A stretch of 64,000 bases of DNA from Ketogulonicigenium robustum (GCF_002117445.1 NZ_CP019937.1:1478501-1542500); one strand, 5' to 3'; shown: positions 45,331 through 54,796, counted from the stretch's first letter. Made by a program: numbers and translations. The notes: a model not told the origin generated them from the sequence alone.

Positions 45331-46395
45331 ATGAATTTGGACAGCGCTGTGACTGGTTTCTTCCGCATCCTTTGTCTGAGCTTTGCGACAGCGCTTACTG
45401 CGCTGCCCCTGGCCCTGCGTGCGCAGGATTTGTCCGATAGCGTCGACTGCCTCGTCCCCGCCCAACCGCAGGGCGGTTTCGACATGACCTGTCAGCTTTT
45501 GGCCGAAACGCTGCCCTCAGCCGGCATCGGGATCACCACGGTCACCCGTTCCTATCTGCCCGGCGGGGTTGGCGCGGCCGCCTATAATGCGGTCTTGCAC
45601 GGCGCCAACCCGCGTCAGGATCAGCTAATCGCCTTTGCAGACGGCTCGATTTACAATCTCGCGCTGGGGCAGATGCCCGCCGACAGCGATCAGGCCCCCC
45701 AATGGGTCGCGGTTCTGGCCCGCGATTACGGCGCTGTTGTGGTGCGCGGTGATGCCCCATGGCAGGGGCTAGAGGCGTTGATGCGGGATGCTGCCCAAGA
45801 TCCGCACCGGATCGGTTTTGGCGGTGGTGGTTTACTATGGGGGCCTGACCGAATGCGCCTGTCGCTGACGGCGCGCGCCTATGGCATCCCCTTGGACAAT
45901 CTGCGCTTTTTGGCGTTCGAAGGCAGCGGTTCGTGTCTCGAGGCCCTAAGCGCCGGCTTCGTGCAAGTCTGCCTGAACGATGCAGCCGCTGCGCAAACGG
46001 CCATCGATCAAGGAACGGATTTGCGTATTCTGGCCATCTATGCCCCAACCCGCCTGCCCGGCGCACTCGCGGACACGCCCACCGCGCGCGAACAAGGCGT
46101 GCCGCTGGATTGGCCCGTCGCCCGCGGGGTCTATCTGGCCCCCGGCGTCGACCCTGCCATCACCGCGGCGTGGCAAACGCGACTGGCCGCGCTGATGCAA
46201 ACCCCCGACTATGCTGCCGCGCTAGCACGGTTCAATCTGCAACCCAACCCGCTGACGGGCGACGCCCTGACCGCCGCCATCGCTGATATTGCGGCCACCG
46301 CGCAGGCCCATGCGCGCGCACTGGGCCTTGTCTGCACCCCGCAACCCCTGTGGCCCCAACGCCAGATCACCTGCGTCAGGACAGATCCCACCTGA
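45331..46395 (+). CDS. Periplasmic TctC/Bug-family protein, orphan (sensor-partner candidate)
   Basis: A 354-residue Bug-type receptor: signal peptide (about residues 1-31, LPLALRAQD) and the Bug ligand loop LVPAQPQGGFDMTCQ. No TctA/TctB membrane genes accompany it, so it is unlikely to work as a transporter subunit here. In Bordetella BctCDE a TctC-like protein helps the BctE sensor detect citrate, and the gene order here (regulator, kinase, TctC) is comparable. Six cysteines (DCLV, MTCQ, GSCL, VCLN, VCTP, TCVR) suggest disulfides, which is unusual for Bug proteins. Confidence 0.82.
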   Translation: MNLDSAVTGFFRILCLSFATALTALPLALRAQDLSDSVDCLVPAQPQGGFDMTCQLLAETLPSAGIGITTVTRSYLPGGVGAAAYNAVLHGANPRQDQLIAFADGSIYNLALGQMPADSDQAPQWVAVLARDYGAVVVRGDAPWQGLEALMRDAAQDPHRIGFGGGGLLWGPDRMRLSLTARAYGIPLDNLRFLAFEGSGSCLEALSAGFVQVCLNDAAAAQTAIDQGTDLRILAIYAPTRLPGALADTPTAREQGVPLDWPVARGVYLAPGVDPAITAAWQTRLAALMQTPDYAAALARFNLQPNPLTGDALTAAIADIAATAQAHARALGLVCTPQPLWPQRQITCVRTDPT

Positions 46396-46447
46396 CGCCA
46401 TCCGCGCAGCCCCCTTGCCATGCGCCCATCATCCAAGGACCGTTTAA

Positions 46448-47368
46448 ATGAGACTGACCCTCACCCTCGCCTGCAGCATGGCGCTGCTGGCCCCGGCCGC
46501 TTTCGCCGATCCCATCACCATCAACGACGGCACGCACGAGATCACCCTGCCCGACACGCCGACCCGTGTGGTTGCACTGGAATTTTCGTTTGTAGATGCC
46601 CTTGCCTCGGTCGCGGTCTCGCCGGTCGGTGTGGCGGACGACAATGATATCACCCGCCTGCCCCAAGCCATCCGCGACATCACCGGCCCGTGGACATCGG
46701 TCGGCCTGCGCGGACAACCCTCAATCGAGGATATCGCCGCCCTCTCGCCCGATCTGATCATCGCCGATCTTGATCGCCACGCGGCCGCCTATGATACGCT
46801 ATCTGCCATTGCACCGACTCTGCTGCTACCTTCGCGCGGGGAAGACTACGCCGATAGCCTGAAATCCGCCCGCCTGATCGGCGATGCCGTCGGCAAAACC
46901 GCCGAAATGGACGCGCGCCTGACGCAGCACGCCGCGATCATGCAAGACTACGCGACCCAGATGCAGGCCATCGTCACCCCCGGCACGACCGTGATTTTCG
47001 GCGCCGCGCGCGAGGATAGCCTGTCGCTGCATGGCCCCGACAGCTACGATGGTTCGGTTCTGGCCGCGCTGGGGCTGACGGTGCCCGCAATCCGCGACGG
47101 TGGCGATGCTTATGAATTTGCCTCGATCGAACAGCTGCTGGCGCTTGACCCCGATTACCTGCTGGTCGGCCACTACCGCCGCCCCTCGATCGTTGATCAG
47201 TGGTCGACCGAACCGCTTTGGAACGTCCTGAAATCGGCACAAACCGCAGGCCATGTCGTCTCGGTCGACAGCAATGTCTGGGCGCGCAACCGCGGCATCA
47301 TGGCCGCCGAGCGGATCGCCGACGACGCCCTGCACATCCTGCAAGGTACCTTTGCCGAGGTCGAATAA
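46448..47368 (+). CDS. fecB: Ferric-dicitrate periplasmic binding protein FecB
   Basis: A 306-residue periplasmic class III binding protein with a signal peptide (about 1-20, PAAFA-DP). Segments such as RVVALEFSFVDALASVAVSP with GVADDND, VDSNVWARNRGIMAAERIA and LLVGHYRRPSIVDQW correspond to E. coli FecB, so ferric citrate is the most likely ligand. A weak AAGGA precedes the ATG. It directly follows the TctC-like gene and leads fecCDE. No FecA outer-membrane receptor is present in the window. Confidence 0.9.
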   Translation: MRLTLTLACSMALLAPAAFADPITINDGTHEITLPDTPTRVVALEFSFVDALASVAVSPVGVADDNDITRLPQAIRDITGPWTSVGLRGQPSIEDIAALSPDLIIADLDRHAAAYDTLSAIAPTLLLPSRGEDYADSLKSARLIGDAVGKTAEMDARLTQHAAIMQDYATQMQAIVTPGTTVIFGAAREDSLSLHGPDSYDGSVLAALGLTVPAIRDGGDAYEFASIEQLLALDPDYLLVGHYRRPSIVDQWSTEPLWNVLKSAQTAGHVVSVDSNVWARNRGIMAAERIADDALHILQGTFAEVE

Positions 47369-47373
47369 TTCCA

Positions 47374-48354
47374 GTGGCCCGTCCCCTCATCCTGATCACC
47401 GGCACCACCCTTTTTGGGGTGGTGCTTTTCGCATGGTCGCTAATCGCCTTTTCCACTTTTCCGCTGTCGATCACGCAGGCCCTGCCACTGATCGGATGGG
47501 GGCAGAGCAGCACGATGACCCAGATCATCGCACAGATCCGTGTACCGCGGGCCCTGTGTGCGGTGCTGATCGGGGCGATGATGGGGCTGTGCGGCGCGCT
47601 CATGCAGGGGATCACCCGCAACCGCTTGGCCTCGCCCGCGCTGATGGGGGTAACGGGCGGCGCCAGCCTTGGGTTGGCATTGGTCAGCAGCGGCGTGATC
47701 GCCCTGCCCATCGCGCCGTCGATAGCTGCGGCCACGGGCGGCGCAGTCGCATGGGCGCTGGTGATGACCCTCGGGGCGTCGTGGTCGATTGATGCTGCGC
47801 GGGTGCGGTTGATCTTGGCCGGCATGACCATGGCGGCGTTATGCACGGGGCTGACGCGCCTTGTGGTGCTGCTGGCCGAGGAACGCGCCTTGGGCGTGTT
47901 GAACTGGCTAGCGGGGTCACTGGCAAACACGGGCTATGCGGATGTGCACTTGCTGGGCGTGACGGCGCTGATGGGCATCGTATTGACGGCATTCGTCGCG
48001 GCGCGGCTCAACATCGTCGCACTGGGGGACGAGGCGGCGCGCGCCCTTGGAGTCGCGCTGGTGCCGCTGCGCCTTGCGATTTTCGCGGGCGGCTGCGTCA
48101 TGGTCGGTGTGACGGTCACCGTCACGGGGCCGATTGCCTTCATCGGCCTGATCGCGCCCAATGTCGCCCGCTTGATGGTCGGCGCGGATTATCGCTTTGT
48201 GACGCCGCTCAGCGCGATACTGGGCGCGAACCTGCTGCTGGCGTCGGATATTGCCGCGCGTTGGGTCGCCTTTCCGTCCGAGACGCCCGCCGGAGCCATC
48301 ACCGCCCTAATCGGCGCACCGTTCTTTCTGTTTCTTGCCCGCAGGCCGCTATGA
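47374..48354 (+). CDS. fecC: Iron(III)-dicitrate ABC permease FecC
   Basis: A 326-residue FecCD/BtuC-type permease with about 8-10 membrane spans. Family motifs: RVPRALCAVLIGAMMGLCGALMQGITRNRLASPALMGVTGGAS and GPIAFIGLIAPNVARLMVG. I placed the start at GTG 47374, five bases after fecB; the frame is open far upstream but overlaps fecB. The stop overlaps the fecD start (ATGA). Confidence 0.9.
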   Translation: MARPLILITGTTLFGVVLFAWSLIAFSTFPLSITQALPLIGWGQSSTMTQIIAQIRVPRALCAVLIGAMMGLCGALMQGITRNRLASPALMGVTGGASLGLALVSSGVIALPIAPSIAAATGGAVAWALVMTLGASWSIDAARVRLILAGMTMAALCTGLTRLVVLLAEERALGVLNWLAGSLANTGYADVHLLGVTALMGIVLTAFVAARLNIVALGDEAARALGVALVPLRLAIFAGGCVMVGVTVTVTGPIAFIGLIAPNVARLMVGADYRFVTPLSAILGANLLLASDIAARWVAFPSETPAGAITALIGAPFFLFLARRPL

Positions 48355-49301
48355 TCCGCGCCCTTTTCCTTTTTGCGCTGCTGACGGTGCTGCTAATGCT
48401 GTCGCTCTGCCTCGGCGCGCATCCCCTGTCGCCCGTGGCGGTGGCGCAGCTGCTGGCCGCGCAGAATGCGCAGGATTTTCTGGTCTGGAACCACCGTTTG
48501 CCGCGCGCGCTGATTGCGCTGGTCCTAGGGGGCGCCATTGGCCTTGCGGGGGCGCTGGTGCAGGGGGTGATCCGCAATCCGCTTGCCTCGCCCGACCTGC
48601 TGGGCGTGACGCAGGGCGCAGGGATGACACTCGCCGGCGCGATCCTGTTGTTCCCAGACCTGTCGGTGAACCTGCTGCCGCTGATCGCAATCGCAGGCGG
48701 CGCGCTGGGGGCGGTTGTGCTGATGATCTATAACGCGGGGAATTTCTCTCCGCTGCGGTTCGCTTTATCGGGGGTAGCGCTGTCGGCAGGGTTTGCTGGC
48801 GTGACAGAATTCCTGCTGCTGACCCACCCTGTCGCGATCAACACGGCCCTCATGTCGCTAACCGGCAGCCTTTGGGCACGCGGGTGGGAACAAATGCCGC
48901 TAGTGTTGCTGGTGCTGCCTGTGGCGCTGCTTGCGCTGCCCTTGGCGAAATCGCTGGACCTGATCGGCCTTGGCGATGAAACCGCCCATGCGCTGGGTGT
49001 TCATCTGGGGCGGGTGCAGTTTTGCGCCCTTAGCCTTGCGGTGCTGCTGACCGGAATTGCAGTGGCAGTGCTGGGGCCGGTGGGCTTTATCGGGCTGGTC
49101 GCACCGCACATCGCGCGGCTTGCGACACCGGGGCGCGCCTTCGTAATCCTGCCCGCCAGCGCGGCCTTTGGCGGTGCGATCATGATGGCTGCCGACCTGC
49201 TGGGCCGCGCGATCTCCCCCCCGTTAGAGGTGCCCGTGGGCGTAATGACCGCCGTCATCGGCGCACCCTATTTCTTGTGGTTGCTGTTTAGGATGCGCTG
49301 A
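48351..49301 (+). CDS. fecD: Iron(III)-dicitrate ABC permease FecD
   Basis: A 316-residue FecCD-type permease paired with FecC. Motifs: RLPRALIALVLGGAIGLAGALVQ, VIRNPLASPDLLGVTQGAG and GPVGFIGLVAPHIARL. Start at ATG 48351, overlapping the fecC stop; the open frame upstream lies inside fecC. Length and spans match E. coli FecD. Its stop shares one base with the fecE ATG. Confidence 0.9.
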   Translation: MIRALFLFALLTVLLMLSLCLGAHPLSPVAVAQLLAAQNAQDFLVWNHRLPRALIALVLGGAIGLAGALVQGVIRNPLASPDLLGVTQGAGMTLAGAILLFPDLSVNLLPLIAIAGGALGAVVLMIYNAGNFSPLRFALSGVALSAGFAGVTEFLLLTHPVAINTALMSLTGSLWARGWEQMPLVLLVLPVALLALPLAKSLDLIGLGDETAHALGVHLGRVQFCALSLAVLLTGIAVAVLGPVGFIGLVAPHIARLATPGRAFVILPASAAFGGAIMMAADLLGRAISPPLEVPVGVMTAVIGAPYFLWLLFRMR

Positions 49302-50077
49302 TGACCATCGCGATCGAGATGAAAAACCTGTCCCTGCGCTATGGCGCAACGCCCGTACTAGAGGGACTGAACCTGCACATTCCGACCGGCAAATTCACCG
49401 TGCTTGTCGGGCAGAATGGCTGCGGAAAATCGAGCTTGCTCAAGGCCCTGATCCGCGCCCTGCCGCTGGCGGGCGGGGATATCTTGCTGGGTGGCACCGC
49501 TCTGGCGCAGATCCCCCCGCGCAGGCTGGCACAGATGATGTCCCTGCTGCCGCAAACGCTGAACGCACCCGATGGGGTCACCGTGCGCCAACTGGTTACC
49601 TACGGCCGCAGCCCGCATACCAATCTGTGGAACCGCTTGGGCGGCAGCGACCGCGCCGTAGTCGATGGCGCGATGATCCGCATGAACATTGCCCCCTTTG
49701 CCGATCGCCCTGTGGCGGAACTGTCGGGCGGCCAGCGGCAGCGCGCGTGGCTGGCGATGGTTTTGGCCCAACAAACGCCGATAATCTTGTTGGATGAGCC
49801 GACGAGTTACCTCGACATCGCCCATCAGGTCGAGGTGCTGCGCCTGTGCCGCGACCTTGCCGACGAGGGACGCACCGTCGTCGCCGTGCTGCACGACCTC
49901 AACCAAGCCTTTCGCTATGCCGATCAGGTCATCCTGCTGCAAAACGGAAAGTGCATGGCCGCAGGCGCCCCGCCCGATGTCGCGCGCGAAGACCTGCTTC
50001 ATGCGGCCTTTGATATCCGCGCGCGCATTGTCACCGACCCCGAAGCCCACACCCCAATGATGATCGTGCGCAAATAA
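49301..50077 (+). CDS. fecE: Iron(III)-dicitrate ABC ATPase FecE
   Basis: A 258-residue ATPase of the siderophore/vitamin B12 class. Walker A GQNGCGKSS, Q-loop LLPQTL, signature LSGGQRQRAWLAMVLAQ, Walker B IILLDEPTSYLD and switch HD (VLHDLNQA) are all intact. It completes fecBCDE. Downstream, after about 120 bases without a clear terminator, lies a recombinase remnant. Confidence 0.92.
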   Translation: MTIAIEMKNLSLRYGATPVLEGLNLHIPTGKFTVLVGQNGCGKSSLLKALIRALPLAGGDILLGGTALAQIPPRRLAQMMSLLPQTLNAPDGVTVRQLVTYGRSPHTNLWNRLGGSDRAVVDGAMIRMNIAPFADRPVAELSGGQRQRAWLAMVLAQQTPIILLDEPTSYLDIAHQVEVLRLCRDLADEGRTVVAVLHDLNQAFRYADQVILLQNGKCMAAGAPPDVAREDLLHAAFDIRARIVTDPEAHTPMMIVRK

Positions 50078-50199
50078 CATCGTCCCGGGTGCTTTCACAT
50101 GTTAAGATATCTCATGGCATGATTAATAGCTGTAACAACGCAGGCTGAGGGGGACTAATGCCCCTCTCGGCCCCGCAGCACGGAGTCGATTGACTGAGT

Positions 50200-50376
50200 C
50201 AGCGCGAACCGAACCAGTAGAGCGAGGCGCGGGAAGCGATGCGAAGGCTGATTGAGATGATCGTTGGTTTGCCTGTGCCCATTTCGGTCAAGCTTAGCCG
50301 GCTTGATCTGACGCGGCATTCGGATCTCGCGGGGATTTTGGCGCTTAGCCTAAATGCGGATCGACTGAGTGTATAG
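50200..50376 (+). pseudogene. C-terminal remnant of a large serine recombinase (copy 3)
   Basis: SEAREAMRRLIEMIVGLPVP then LTRHSDLAGILALSLNADRLSV and a TAG stop align with the 41.9-kb remnant (ARDSIQDLIEKIVATPVP; GDLAEILALSLGVD) and the 62.6-kb remnant (AKEALRALIEKVELVPVP). A TAG at 50218 breaks the frame upstream. Only about 50 codons remain, right behind the fec operon. The 120 bases between fecE and this remnant show nothing else; 50377-50460 is AT-rich with a TA repeat. Confidence 0.65.
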
Positions 50377-50460
50377 CAAAAAAGGCTTTGTTGGACTATC
50401 CTTTGCCCTGTAGATTCATGTCTGCGAGTCAGAGGTTTAGTATATATATATATGCAAGCC

Positions 50461-50687
50461 TGTTGATTTCCACCGAGAGGTGACCCGGTTGGTGGCATAA
50501 TTTCCGTTGAGAATTGACCCATGTGACCCTTCACCCAACGCTGTGAGTGACGGGGGCTAAGGAGTGATCCACATGGGACTTTTGAATGTCATCCGCCGGA
50601 TGGACCTGCGAGAGAAGCCGCCAATCCGCGAGATTACGCGACGCACCGGTCTGTCGCGCAACGCCATCAAGAAGTATCTCAACGCGG
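50461..50687 (+). mobile_element. IS21-family left-end fragment with start of istA
   Basis: Begins with an IS21-type end (TGTTGATTTCCACCGAGAGG). The istA start at 50573, after AAGGAG, reads MGLLNVIRRMDLREKPPIRE then ITRRTGLSRNAIKKYLNA, the IstA helix-turn-helix. It is cut at about 50687 by the next IS; no istA remainder or istB follows on the far side. Confidence 0.75.
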
Positions 50688-51886
50688 CGGTAATCCCCCC
50701 GAAAATAAGGGGCTGCGGAAGTGGAATATTCTCGGCAAGCTAAACGAGGATATTTTGAATGAAGACCATCAGATACACTGAGGCCCAGATCTAGGCGATC
50801 CTGCGGCAGGCTGAGGGCGGGATGCCGGTGGCCGAGCTGTGCCGGGCGCATGGGATGAGCAGCGCGTCGTTTTACAAGTGGCGGGCGAAGTATGGCGGCA
50901 TGGATGCTTCCCTCATCAGCCAGATGAAGGCCATGGAAGAGGAGAATCGGCGTCTGAAGCGAATGTATGCGGAGCTCAGCATGCAGGCCGATCTGCTGAA
51001 AGAGGCTCTGGAAAAAAGGGACGCGGCCATCTCAACGCCGCGAGATGGCCGAGAAAGCGGTGGCGCGCCACAAGGTCAGCATTGGGCTGGTCTGTCGGGC
51101 TTTCGGGTTGAGCGAGACCTGTTATCGCTACAACCCGAAGCTGAAGGACAAGAATGAAGAGATTGCCGATCTGCTGCTCGGGCTGACAGATGCCCGCAAG
51201 ACCTGGCGCTTCGGCTTGTGTTTTCTTCATCTGCGCAACGTGAAGGGTCATCCATGGAACCACAAGCGCGTCCATCGCATCTATTGCGCGCTGGAACTAA
51301 ACCTGCGGATCAAGCCACGCAAGCGGTTGAAGCGGAAGAAGCCCGATGCCTTGGCGGTGCCGGACGCACAGAACATAACTCTGGTCGATGGATTTCATGG
51401 CCGACCGCCTGGGAGATGGCCGCCAGTTCCCGCTGCTGAACGTGTTGGATGACTTTAACCGTGAAGGGTTGGGCATGGAGGTGGATTTCTCGCTGCCTAC
51501 CGAAAGGGTTATCCGCAGCCTCGACAGGATCATTGAGTGGCGCGGCAAGCCCGGCAGCATACGGGTCGACAACGGCCCGGAATACATCAGCGCGAAGCTG
51601 ATGGAATGGGCCGAGAAGCGAGGAATAGCGATCCAGCACATCCAACCTCGCCAGCCCCAGCAGAACGCTTACATCGAGCGTTACAGCCGCACCGTCCGGC
51701 ATGAATGGCGCAATCAATACATCATCAAAACCATCGAGGAGGCACAGGACTTCGCCACGCAATGGCTCTGGACTTACAACAACGACCGACCGAGCATGGG
51801 CATCAGCGGCATTAAACCCGCACAGAAACTGAAAATGGCCGCGTGAATTCTACGGATACGCCCCGCTAAAAAGGGGAGGATTACCG
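50688..51886 (+). mobile_element. IS3-family element, decayed
   Basis: About 1.2 kb bounded by inverted ends CGGTAATCC (50688) and GGATTACCG (ending 51886), extended to GGTAATCCNCCC. Contains orfA and orfB of an IS3 group. No target duplication at the flanks, so one side has been rearranged. Confidence 0.8.
50759..51846 (+). pseudogene. IS3-family transposase OrfA/OrfB with stop and frameshift
   Basis: OrfA reads MKTIRYTEAQI, then an in-frame TAG (50792-50794), then AILRQAEGGMPVAELCRAHGM. OrfB starts around the A6 tract at 51012-51017 (REMAEKAVARHKVSIGLVCRAFGLS), runs to about 51380, then shifts frame before [16 protein letters not shown]. The integrase tail ([34 protein letters not shown]) finishes at 51846. 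At least two lesions. Confidence 0.82.
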
Positions 51887-51898
51887 TGCCAGTGCACG

Positions 51899-52945
51899 GG
51901 CGTTGTTGCAGAAGTCAGGGCAAGAGCGAGCATGCCCTTTCCCCTTTGAGGTCAGGGCACGCGTTCGATCTCGGCGGAGCCGAGGGCATTGAAGCGGTTC
52001 ATCAGCGCGACGCGGATATGGATTTCGGCGGTCTGGGTCGCGTGATGTGATGCGTTCGCCGAACGCCTTGAGGCACCTCATCTTCGCCTCGACCCGACTT
52101 CGGACGTGATAACCGGTCCAGCGCTTCCAAAGGGCTCGGCCCAGGCGTTGGGTCGCGCGCAGGATCTCATTGCGCGCGGTGGCGGCGGGGCAATCTTCCT
52201 TCCATCGTCGCCCGTTCTTGCGGATGGGGATGACTGCGGTGCCGCCGCGCGCCAGGATCGCCGTATGGCAGCGGCGGGTGTCGAAAGCACCATCTCCGGT
52301 CACAGTGCCGATCCGCTCATCGAGAGGGATCTGGTCCAGCAGATGCGGCAGAACGGGGCTGTCGCCCTTGTCGCTGGAGGTGAATTCTACCGCGCAGATA
52401 TCACTGGTGGCGGTATCCATAGCCAGATGGACCTTGCGGTATTGGCGTCGGCGATGCGTGCCGTGTTTGCGCGCCAGCCATTCCCCATCGCCTAGGAACT
52501 TGATCCCTGTGCTGTCGACCAGCAGGTTCAGCGGACCTGGCGCACGGCGCTTCGTGATCTGAACCTCGATGGTTTTTTTGCCGCCGGCTCAGGGTGGAAA
52601 AGTCGGGGACGGGCCAGTCGAGCCCCGCCATCTACAGGATACTCGCCACCATCCCGGTCGTTTGCCGAAGCGGCAGCCCGAACAGAACCTTCACCATCAG
52701 ACAGAATTGGACAGCGGCATCGCTGAACACTGGTGGCCGTCCATTGCGCCCGGTCTTCGGGGCGAGCCACTCCATGTCCTTGTCCAGCCAGATCAGAAGA
52801 GACCCTCGTCGCCGCAACGCATCGTTATAAGATTTCCAGTTCGTCGTGCGATAGCGGGCGGGATCAGGCAGGGTCGTGCCCGCTGATTAACCTCATGGAT
52901 TCGTCGTGTGAATCACCCCGTGCCGCGGACTTCTGAAACAACGCC
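51899..52945 (-). mobile_element. IS5-family element, decayed (second type)
   Basis: Bounded by GGCGTTGTTGCAGAAGTC (51899-51916) and its inverted copy GACTTCTGAAACAACGCC (52928-52945), 17 of 18 positions matching. Length is 1047 bases. The ends differ from those of the IS5 element at 42 kb. Confidence 0.85.
51952..52862 (-). pseudogene. IS5-family transposase, inactivated
   Basis: Reads RYRTTNWKSYNDALRRRGSL then LIWLDKDMEWLAP, VFSDAAVQFCLMVKVLFGL; a stop at 52632 precedes MAGLDWPVPDFSTLSRRQK. A frameshift comes near 52570, then VHLAMDTATSDICAVEFTSS, TGDGAFDTRRCHTAI and RVEAKMRCLKAFGERI, and another frameshift before the end RFNALGSAEIERVP. No intact product is possible. Confidence 0.85.
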
Positions 52946-53019
52946 AATGTCAAAGGCGATCATCCCGCCCTATCCCAAATAAAAGCCTGAGGTCTCGCAA
53001 GCAACAATCGCACAAATTC

Positions 53020-53124
53020 TCACCCCGCTCGGCGGAACTCATCAGCGCCGCCATGACCTTGTAGCACTTCAGCCTGACCCCGATTCAACACGATATCTTC
53101 GGCGTTCTCGTGCTTACCAGCCAT
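53020..53124 (-). pseudogene. Probable remnant of an IS3-type OrfA
   Basis: A short frame MAGKHENAEDIVLNRGQAEV then LQGHGGADEFRRAG resembles the N-terminus of IS3-group OrfA proteins of the MAGK-x-E-x-PEDIVLKLRQ type, but degenerates after 20 codons. The rest of 52946-53288 shows nothing I can assign. Confidence 0.4.
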
Positions 53125-53288
53125 CCTCTGGTCCCTGTGAAAACCGGATACGCCGATCCCCAGGGGTGGAGCACTTCAGTTAGGGGTATTCAAGGCCAGC
53201 ACCGAACAGGAAGACAAATCGCCCCCTGCCCGCAGAGCTGCATCGATGCTGACTATCGGGCGGGATCACCCTATCGCGCAACTCATAT

Positions 53289-54029
53289 CTACGCGCCGAT
53301 CAAGCGATCGACCGCGCGGTTGATCGTTGCATCTGTCAGACCTGCCGCCCGCAGATACCCGGCCGCGCCGCCAAATTCGACTGACACGGTTTTCAACACC
53401 CCCGACATGGCATCCGCAGGTGTGGCCAATAGCGTCGCCAGCAAACGCGGATCCGCCCCCCGTGAAAGTGCGTCTTCCCCTAACTTCTGGATAAACAGCG
53501 CACCATCCGTCGAGGTGCGCACATAATCCGCTATGATGTTTTCATCGGTGACATCCGCCAATGAGAGTAAAAGAGCGGCTATCATTCCCGTGCGATCCTT
53601 GCCCGCGGTGCAATGGAAAACAACCACCCCCTCGGGCGCATTTGCGATTGCATCGAACACTTCGGCAAATCGCGGCGCGGCAGCGGTCAGTGCCGCTTGG
53701 TAACGCGCACCTAGCGTGAAATCGGGGTCATCATGCATCGCCTGATCCGCCGGCGTCAGTTGAGAAAACAGCGGAATATGGATGTCCTGTATACCCACTG
53801 TCGACGAAAAGGGGCTGGGAGCCTCTGCCCGCTCTCGTGCTGTGCGCAGATCAATCACACTGGCCAACCCGCTGCGCATAGCGCGCTGTCCATCGCTTGT
53901 CAGTCCACGCATCGCACAGGCGCGGACGATACGTCCGTGCGCCGTATATCCGCCACTTTGACGCGCAATGCCACCCAAGTCCCTGATATTATGAACACCT
54001 GAGAGGTCGTTTGTGGTCACTTCCACCAT
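53289..54029 (-). CDS. Tyrosine-protein-phosphatase-like enzyme (Y_phosphatase3)
   Basis: A 246-residue cytoplasmic phosphatase with the Cys-x5-Arg loop FHCTAGKDRTGM (about residue 155) and the N-terminal NIRDLGG motif of the PF13350 family, which includes PtpB-type dual-specificity enzymes that also act on phosphoinositides. Start ATG 54029 follows AAGGAAAG. Transcribed after tetR in the ugpC-tetR-phosphatase run. In this setting it may release phosphate from an imported organophosphate rather than from a protein; that is inference. Confidence 0.87.
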   Translation of the reverse strand: MVEVTTNDLSGVHNIRDLGGIARQSGGYTAHGRIVRACAMRGLTSDGQRAMRSGLASVIDLRTARERAEAPSPFSSTVGIQDIHIPLFSQLTPADQAMHDDPDFTLGARYQAALTAAAPRFAEVFDAIANAPEGVVVFHCTAGKDRTGMIAALLLSLADVTDENIIADYVRTSTDGALFIQKLGEDALSRGADPRLLATLLATPADAMSGVLKTVSVEFGGAAGYLRAAGLTDATINRAVDRLIGA

Positions 54030-54106
54030 ATTCTTTCCTTGTTTTTGAAAATAAATCACCCCTCCCACCGCGACGCGGCAGGGCAAGGTTGAAACTGTTG
54101 TTGCGG

Positions 54107-54796
54107 TTAGTGTTTGGTCGCGCGCCGTATGCGTGGCAGCTTGGCCGGCAGAGCAACGCCTTCGGGCGGCGGAGGGTTGAACATTGCCGCGATCACGCCC
54201 ACCATCGCCTCGATCACTTCATCCGCGTCATCGAAATCAATGCTCCCCCCGGTCAAGGTCGCTGATCGGATTGCATGTCGTATCATTTCACTCCGAAACC
54301 CAAGCGCGGCCACCAAGCGCAACGAGATCTGCGCATCACTCAGCCACGGAGCCGCGCGCGATAACGCGGCGACAAAGATGCGGTGATGCTCGATATCTTC
54401 GTGTAAGCTTAGGTAAAGTTCCGGTCGCGACGACATGGCCTGCATGCGTTGTGCGTAAACAAATATCTGGTGTTCGGAACGGGGGTCCAACCACATGCGT
54501 ACCGACCGACTGACCAGCGCTCGTATCACCTCTGCTAGTGGAGCGGGCGCAGGGCGATATTTGTCGACAGTGCTTTGCAGATCATTAAGACGACCCGAAT
54601 TCAGCCGCAGATAAGCCCGCTGGAGTGCCGCGACACATAGGCCTTCGAACGAGCCAAAATGATACCCGATAACAGACGCAGGCACATTGGCGCGTTTGGC
54701 AACCTCGCGTTGTGTCACAGCCTCAAAGCTGCGTTCGGTGAGAATGACCTCGCAAGCCGCGTTGATCAGCCGTTTGCGTGTTTCAACCGAGGACAT
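54107..54796 (-). CDS. TetR-family regulator
   Basis: A 229-residue TetR/AcrR repressor: helix-turn-helix at about 25-45 (AVTQREVAKRANVPASVIGYHFGSFEGL), then a variable ligand-binding domain. It lies six bases after ugpC and upstream of the phosphatase. The divergent promoter region 55910-56048 is its likely target. Ligand unknown; the transported substrate or its product is plausible. Confidence 0.88.
   Translation of the reverse strand: MSSVETRKRLINAACEVILTERSFEAVTQREVAKRANVPASVIGYHFGSFEGLCVAALQRAYLRLNSGRLNDLQSTVDKYRPAPAPLAEVIRALVSRSVRMWLDPRSEHQIFVYAQRMQAMSSRPELYLSLHEDIEHHRIFVAALSRAAPWLSDAQISLRLVAALGFRSEMIRHAIRSATLTGGSIDFDDADEVIEAMVGVIAAMFNPPPPEGVALPAKLPRIRRATKH

Noticed and set aside
47841..48350. 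Upstream extension of the fecD frame
   Set aside because: It lies within fecC in another frame and has no family similarity; fecD starts at the ATGA overlap at 48351.
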